Origin: JAFGAS01 sp963809875
Lineage (GTDB): Bacteria; Desulfobacterota; Zymogenia; Zymogenales; Zymogenaceae
DNA length: 64,000 bases
Assembly (NCBI GenBank): GCA_963809875.1
Contig: CAWELC010000008.1
Coordinates: forward strand, 185,662-249,661
Direction of reading: 5' to 3'
Positions within the stretch are counted from its first letter, which is position 1. The number at the start of each line of letters is the position of its first letter. The notes beneath the pieces are model-generated. The model worked only from the letters and a program-made list of their open reading frames with translations, was not told the origin of the DNA and made no database searches. Positions 61,405 to 64,000 of the stretch are shown piece after piece. Both the position numbers and the translations under genes were made by a program.

Positions 61405-63282
61405 ATGTCGCTGTCGGAAAAGATTATTAACGCCCAGAAAGAGCTTCTTATCATTTTTGACAGCATTCCCGACCCCATCTGCATCGTCGACAATACCCTG
61501 TCAATAAAACGCCTCAATATGGCGATGGCCGAGATCCTCGGTACCGACGTAAAGAGCACCCTCGGTAATCCCTGCTATCAGCGGTTTGTGAACAAGGGGG
61601 CACCCTGCGAATTCTGCTACTTCAAGGGAGAGAGCGGAAATTTGCACTGGTTCGAGTGCAAGTATATGGAGCGATCCAACGGCGCCGGCCATCAAACCTT
61701 CGAGCTGACGATCTACTCTCTGCCGAATACCGGATACAAGAGCGCGATCTTTCATTTCAAGGACGTCTCCGACAAGATCAAAATCGAAAAGCATATCGAG
61801 AAACTGGGAGAGCTGCTGAACAAGCGGGTGGGCGAGAAGCAGTCCGAGATCGAGAAGACCCGGAGAAAATACGAGGAGATCATCGATCACGTGCCCGTCG
61901 GTGTGTCGATATTGGATGAGCGAAGGACGATCATGGCGGCCAACCCCGCCTTCGAGGCGGTATTCGGTTTGAATAGGGGCGGGCTTATCGGAGTCGACAT
62001 TTCAGCGGTCCTCAACGAGGACAACCGGGACCAATTCCATCTGTTCTTCAGCGAAATCACCAGATCGGGCGCCCATTCGGCTCAGATAACCCACAGAAAC
62101 AGGGAAGGCGGCGAGAGAGAGCTGGTGATTATCGGACTGCTCATCGACGCGCCAAAGACCGACTCCCACGACATCGTCATGATGATCCAGGACGTTACCG
62201 AGACCAAGCTCGCCGAGCGGGCGCTCATCGAAAGCGAACGAACGGCACAGGTCCTTCTGAACGCCACGACCGATTTTGCACTGATGCTCGATACAAACGG
62301 CAGGATCGTAGCGACCAACGAATCGGCTGCCAAGCTGATCAATAAAAACGCTGAAGAGTTGATCGGCATGTCGGCCTTCGACCTCTTTTCGGAGGAGATC
62401 ATCAAGAGCAGGAAGGAATGGTGCCTGGAGGTCGTCCGGACGAAAAAGCCCGTCCGCTTCGAGGACGAGCCGGGCGGACTACATCTCGACAACTCGATTT
62501 ACCCGGTCTTCAACGCGAAAGGCAAGGTCGATCGGCTGGCGGTATTCGCCCATAATATCACTCAGCGAAAGACCCTCATGAGGGAATTGATATCCCGAGA
62601 GACCTACGCGGCCTCGGGAAGGATGTCGGCCACCCTTGTCCGGGAGCTCAATAAGCGGATACTCAAGGTAAAGCACAGCCTGGGAATTCTCGGCGAGAAG
62701 ATGGACGGCGAGCCGTCGAAGCTGGCGCATCTCAATAAGACTATCGATGAATTGGAGGCGACCAGGAATCTCCTCGAGCAGACACGTACATTCTACCTCT
62801 CAAAAAAGGAAGAGAGACAATTCGTCAATCTTAACGACATCATCACCGGACTCATTCCGATCGTGGAATCGAGGTTAAGGGACAACAATATCGTCCTCAA
62901 GACCGGCCTGAGCAAGAAACTACCCGAGGTGTATGCGTATCCCGCGATGGTAAAACAGGCGCTCGTGCATCTGGTCAATAATGCGGATGACGCCATGCGG
63001 CGCGGCGGCATCATCAAGATCGTGACGCAGAAGCGAGGCAACACGGTACAGCTCATCGTGGTCGATCAAGGAGAGGGAATGGATAAGAAAACCCTTGAGA
63101 AGATCAGGAAGCCGGACTATGTGGGGGAAAAGGGCCGGGTGGCGCTGGGACTTTTCATATGCAAAGACGTCATGAAAAACAACGGCGGCTGCCTGGATAT
63201 CGCCGCCGTGAAGGGAGAGGGGACAAAGGTCACGCTCTCATTTCCGCTCTTTTCGGAGGTCATCGAGCTGGAGCCGGCATAA
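61405..63282 (+). CDS. Three-PAS histidine-kinase-like protein without a phospho-acceptor His
   Basis: 625 residues. PAS 1 (about 15-135) contains a cysteine set CYQRF ... APCEFC, found in PAS domains of anaerobes. A coiled coil (about 140-170), PAS 2 (about 170-285) and PAS 3 (about 290-400) follow. The dimerisation helix reads AASGRMSATLVRELNKRIL, where Arg (about residue 413) stands at the place of the usual His in HE-N. The ATPase domain is complete: HLVNNADDAM, DQGEGM and VALGLFICK. So it may bind ATP but not autophosphorylate at the standard site. The frame is open to 61294, but the sequence before 61405 is unlike a protein start. Confidence 0.85.
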   Translation: MSLSEKIINAQKELLIIFDSIPDPICIVDNTLSIKRLNMAMAEILGTDVKSTLGNPCYQRFVNKGAPCEFCYFKGESGNLHWFECKYMERSNGAGHQTFELTIYSLPNTGYKSAIFHFKDVSDKIKIEKHIEKLGELLNKRVGEKQSEIEKTRRKYEEIIDHVPVGVSILDERRTIMAANPAFEAVFGLNRGGLIGVDISAVLNEDNRDQFHLFFSEITRSGAHSAQITHRNREGGERELVIIGLLIDAPKTDSHDIVMMIQDVTETKLAERALIESERTAQVLLNATTDFALMLDTNGRIVATNESAAKLINKNAEELIGMSAFDLFSEEIIKSRKEWCLEVVRTKKPVRFEDEPGGLHLDNSIYPVFNAKGKVDRLAVFAHNITQRKTLMRELISRETYAASGRMSATLVRELNKRILKVKHSLGILGEKMDGEPSKLAHLNKTIDELEATRNLLEQTRTFYLSKKEERQFVNLNDIITGLIPIVESRLRDNNIVLKTGLSKKLPEVYAYPAMVKQALVHLVNNADDAMRRGGIIKIVTQKRGNTVQLIVVDQGEGMDKKTLEKIRKPDYVGEKGRVALGLFICKDVMKNNGGCLDIAAVKGEGTKVTLSFPLFSEVIELEPA

Positions 63283-63406
63283 CTCCTCTTGCCGGTAGTC
63301 CGGGCCGCCGTCTGCCGATAAGTACCGATAATAAATTGAAAGACCGGCCGGCAGCGCTCCCTTCCGGTACCCCTCCGTTTCGCCGCATCGGTCTCATCCT
63401 CACTGA

Positions 63407-64000
63407 TTACGTCGGGCATTCCGCTACTTCTTTGGGGGTCCTTCGGCTGCCGACGATCTTATTGATGCGGGCCTTGGCTTCCTCGTAGCTGTACAGGGCG
63501 TTAAGCCAGTTGAGCTGCGCGGTCGTCAGCGCCAGCTGGGCGTCCATCAGCTCCAGCAGCGTGCTGATACCGTTATCGTAGCGCACCTCCGCGATCTTCA
63601 CCGCCTCCTGGGCCTGGGCGATGTTCAGGCGCTGGGACTCCACGATCTCCCGCGCCTGGATCAGGTCATAGTAGGCCCCCTTGATGTCCAGCTTTACCTT
63701 GTTTACCGTGTCCAGCATCCCGATGCGCGCCTTCATGTAGTCGGCCCTGGCCTGCTTGACCTTGGCCACAGTCACCAGAAGATTCGTCAGCGGCACCGAT
63801 ACCTCGACCCCCGCCGTGAAGTCCCACGCCCAGTCGTCCTCGTTCCACGAAAACTCGGTGGCCTCCCCCTGATACTGGGCAAAGCTCGAGATCGTCGGCA
63901 AAAACTCGCCCACCGTCATCTTGACGTTCTTGGACGCGATCCGCTCGGCCTTGCGCGCAATGGTCAGCTCCGGGCTCCCCTCGTCGGCCTCCTTCAAGAG
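63407..64000 (-). CDS. TolC-family outer membrane efflux protein (C-terminal part)
   Basis: About 197 residues of the C-terminal half are in the window; the N-terminus lies beyond the right edge. The periodic helical pattern and KLDIKGAYYDLIQAREIVESQ (in part), AVKIAEVRYDNGISTLLELMDAQLAL and YSYEEAKARINKIVG are the hallmarks of the OEP repeat. These proteins form the outer membrane tunnel of efflux and type I secretion systems. Inner partners would lie outside the window. Confidence 0.88.
   Translation of the reverse strand, partial: LLKEADEGSPELTIARKAERIASKNVKMTVGEFLPTISSFAQYQGEATEFSWNEDDWAWDFTAGVEVSVPLTNLLVTVAKVKQARADYMKARIGMLDTVNKVKLDIKGAYYDLIQAREIVESQRLNIAQAQEAVKIAEVRYDNGISTLLELMDAQLALTTAQLNWLNALYSYEEAKARINKIVGSRRTPKEVAECPT

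Overview
The window is a 64 kb piece of a GC-rich, Gram-negative bacterial chromosome, almost fully coding, with no insertion sequence, phage module or CRISPR array. Lipopolysaccharide exporter genes (LptF, LptG), an NlpD-like lipoprotein, several other lipoproteins and a TolC-type protein show a double membrane. The gene order rho - rpmE - DUF1385 - prfA - prmC - murA - hisD, the DUF4388-response regulator, the NIL-ferredoxin, PyrK with class 1B PyrD, IorAB and an AmrS-type radical SAM enzyme together suggest an anaerobe of the former Deltaproteobacteria (Desulfobacterota or a neighbouring phylum). This placement is an inference from gene content only.

Layout. (1) 1-11.1 kb: accessory metabolism. 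An isoprenylcysteine-methyltransferase-like membrane enzyme precedes a TPP-dependent enzyme, a split UxaA-family lyase (small SAF subunit plus large subunit) and an MFS carrier. A strong promoter and a stretch of 8-bp repeats then lead into an FrhB-like iron-sulfur flavoprotein gene followed by iorA and iorB, and a convergent second MFS carrier closes the block. This looks like a 2-oxo/hydroxy-acid uptake and oxidation island. (2) 11.3-16.5 kb: surE - pcm - dedA - nlpD, then adenine deaminase and an isochorismatase-fold hydrolase. (3) 16.6-18.7 kb: a GMC oxidoreductase with its Tat-exported partner. (4) 19-20.7 kb: tRNA-Arg(CCT), an HU/IHF protein and a DUF4388-receiver protein. (5) 20.9-27.9 kb: a complete phosphate regulon, phoB-phoR-pstS-pstC-pstA-pstB-phoU, with a Pho-box-like array before pstS. 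(6) 28.2-40.6 kb: a diguanylate cyclase, ispG, bifunctional RelA/SpoT, rpmB, rsmI, an AmrS-type enzyme, acylphosphatase, ligA, a SAM hydrolase and an endonuclease V relic. (7) 40.6-48.7 kb: a lytic transglycosylase, pyrK-pyrD, a gamma-carbonic-anhydrase-like protein, a NIL-ferredoxin and lptF-lptG. (8) 48.9-56.4 kb: the rho-to-hisD block on the minus strand. (9) 57-64 kb: an MMPL/RND exporter with a B12-binding radical SAM enzyme, a histidine-kinase-like protein without its phospho-acceptor histidine, and the C-terminal part of a TolC-family gene cut by the window edge.

A striking feature is a set of single-base insertions that break otherwise conserved reading frames: MFS carrier 2 once, pcm twice, ispG once and the endonuclease V relic at least once. 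All are +1, and ispG is normally essential, so sequencing or assembly error is the likeliest cause. The endonuclease V locus is also truncated at its 5' end, so it is probably a true relic.
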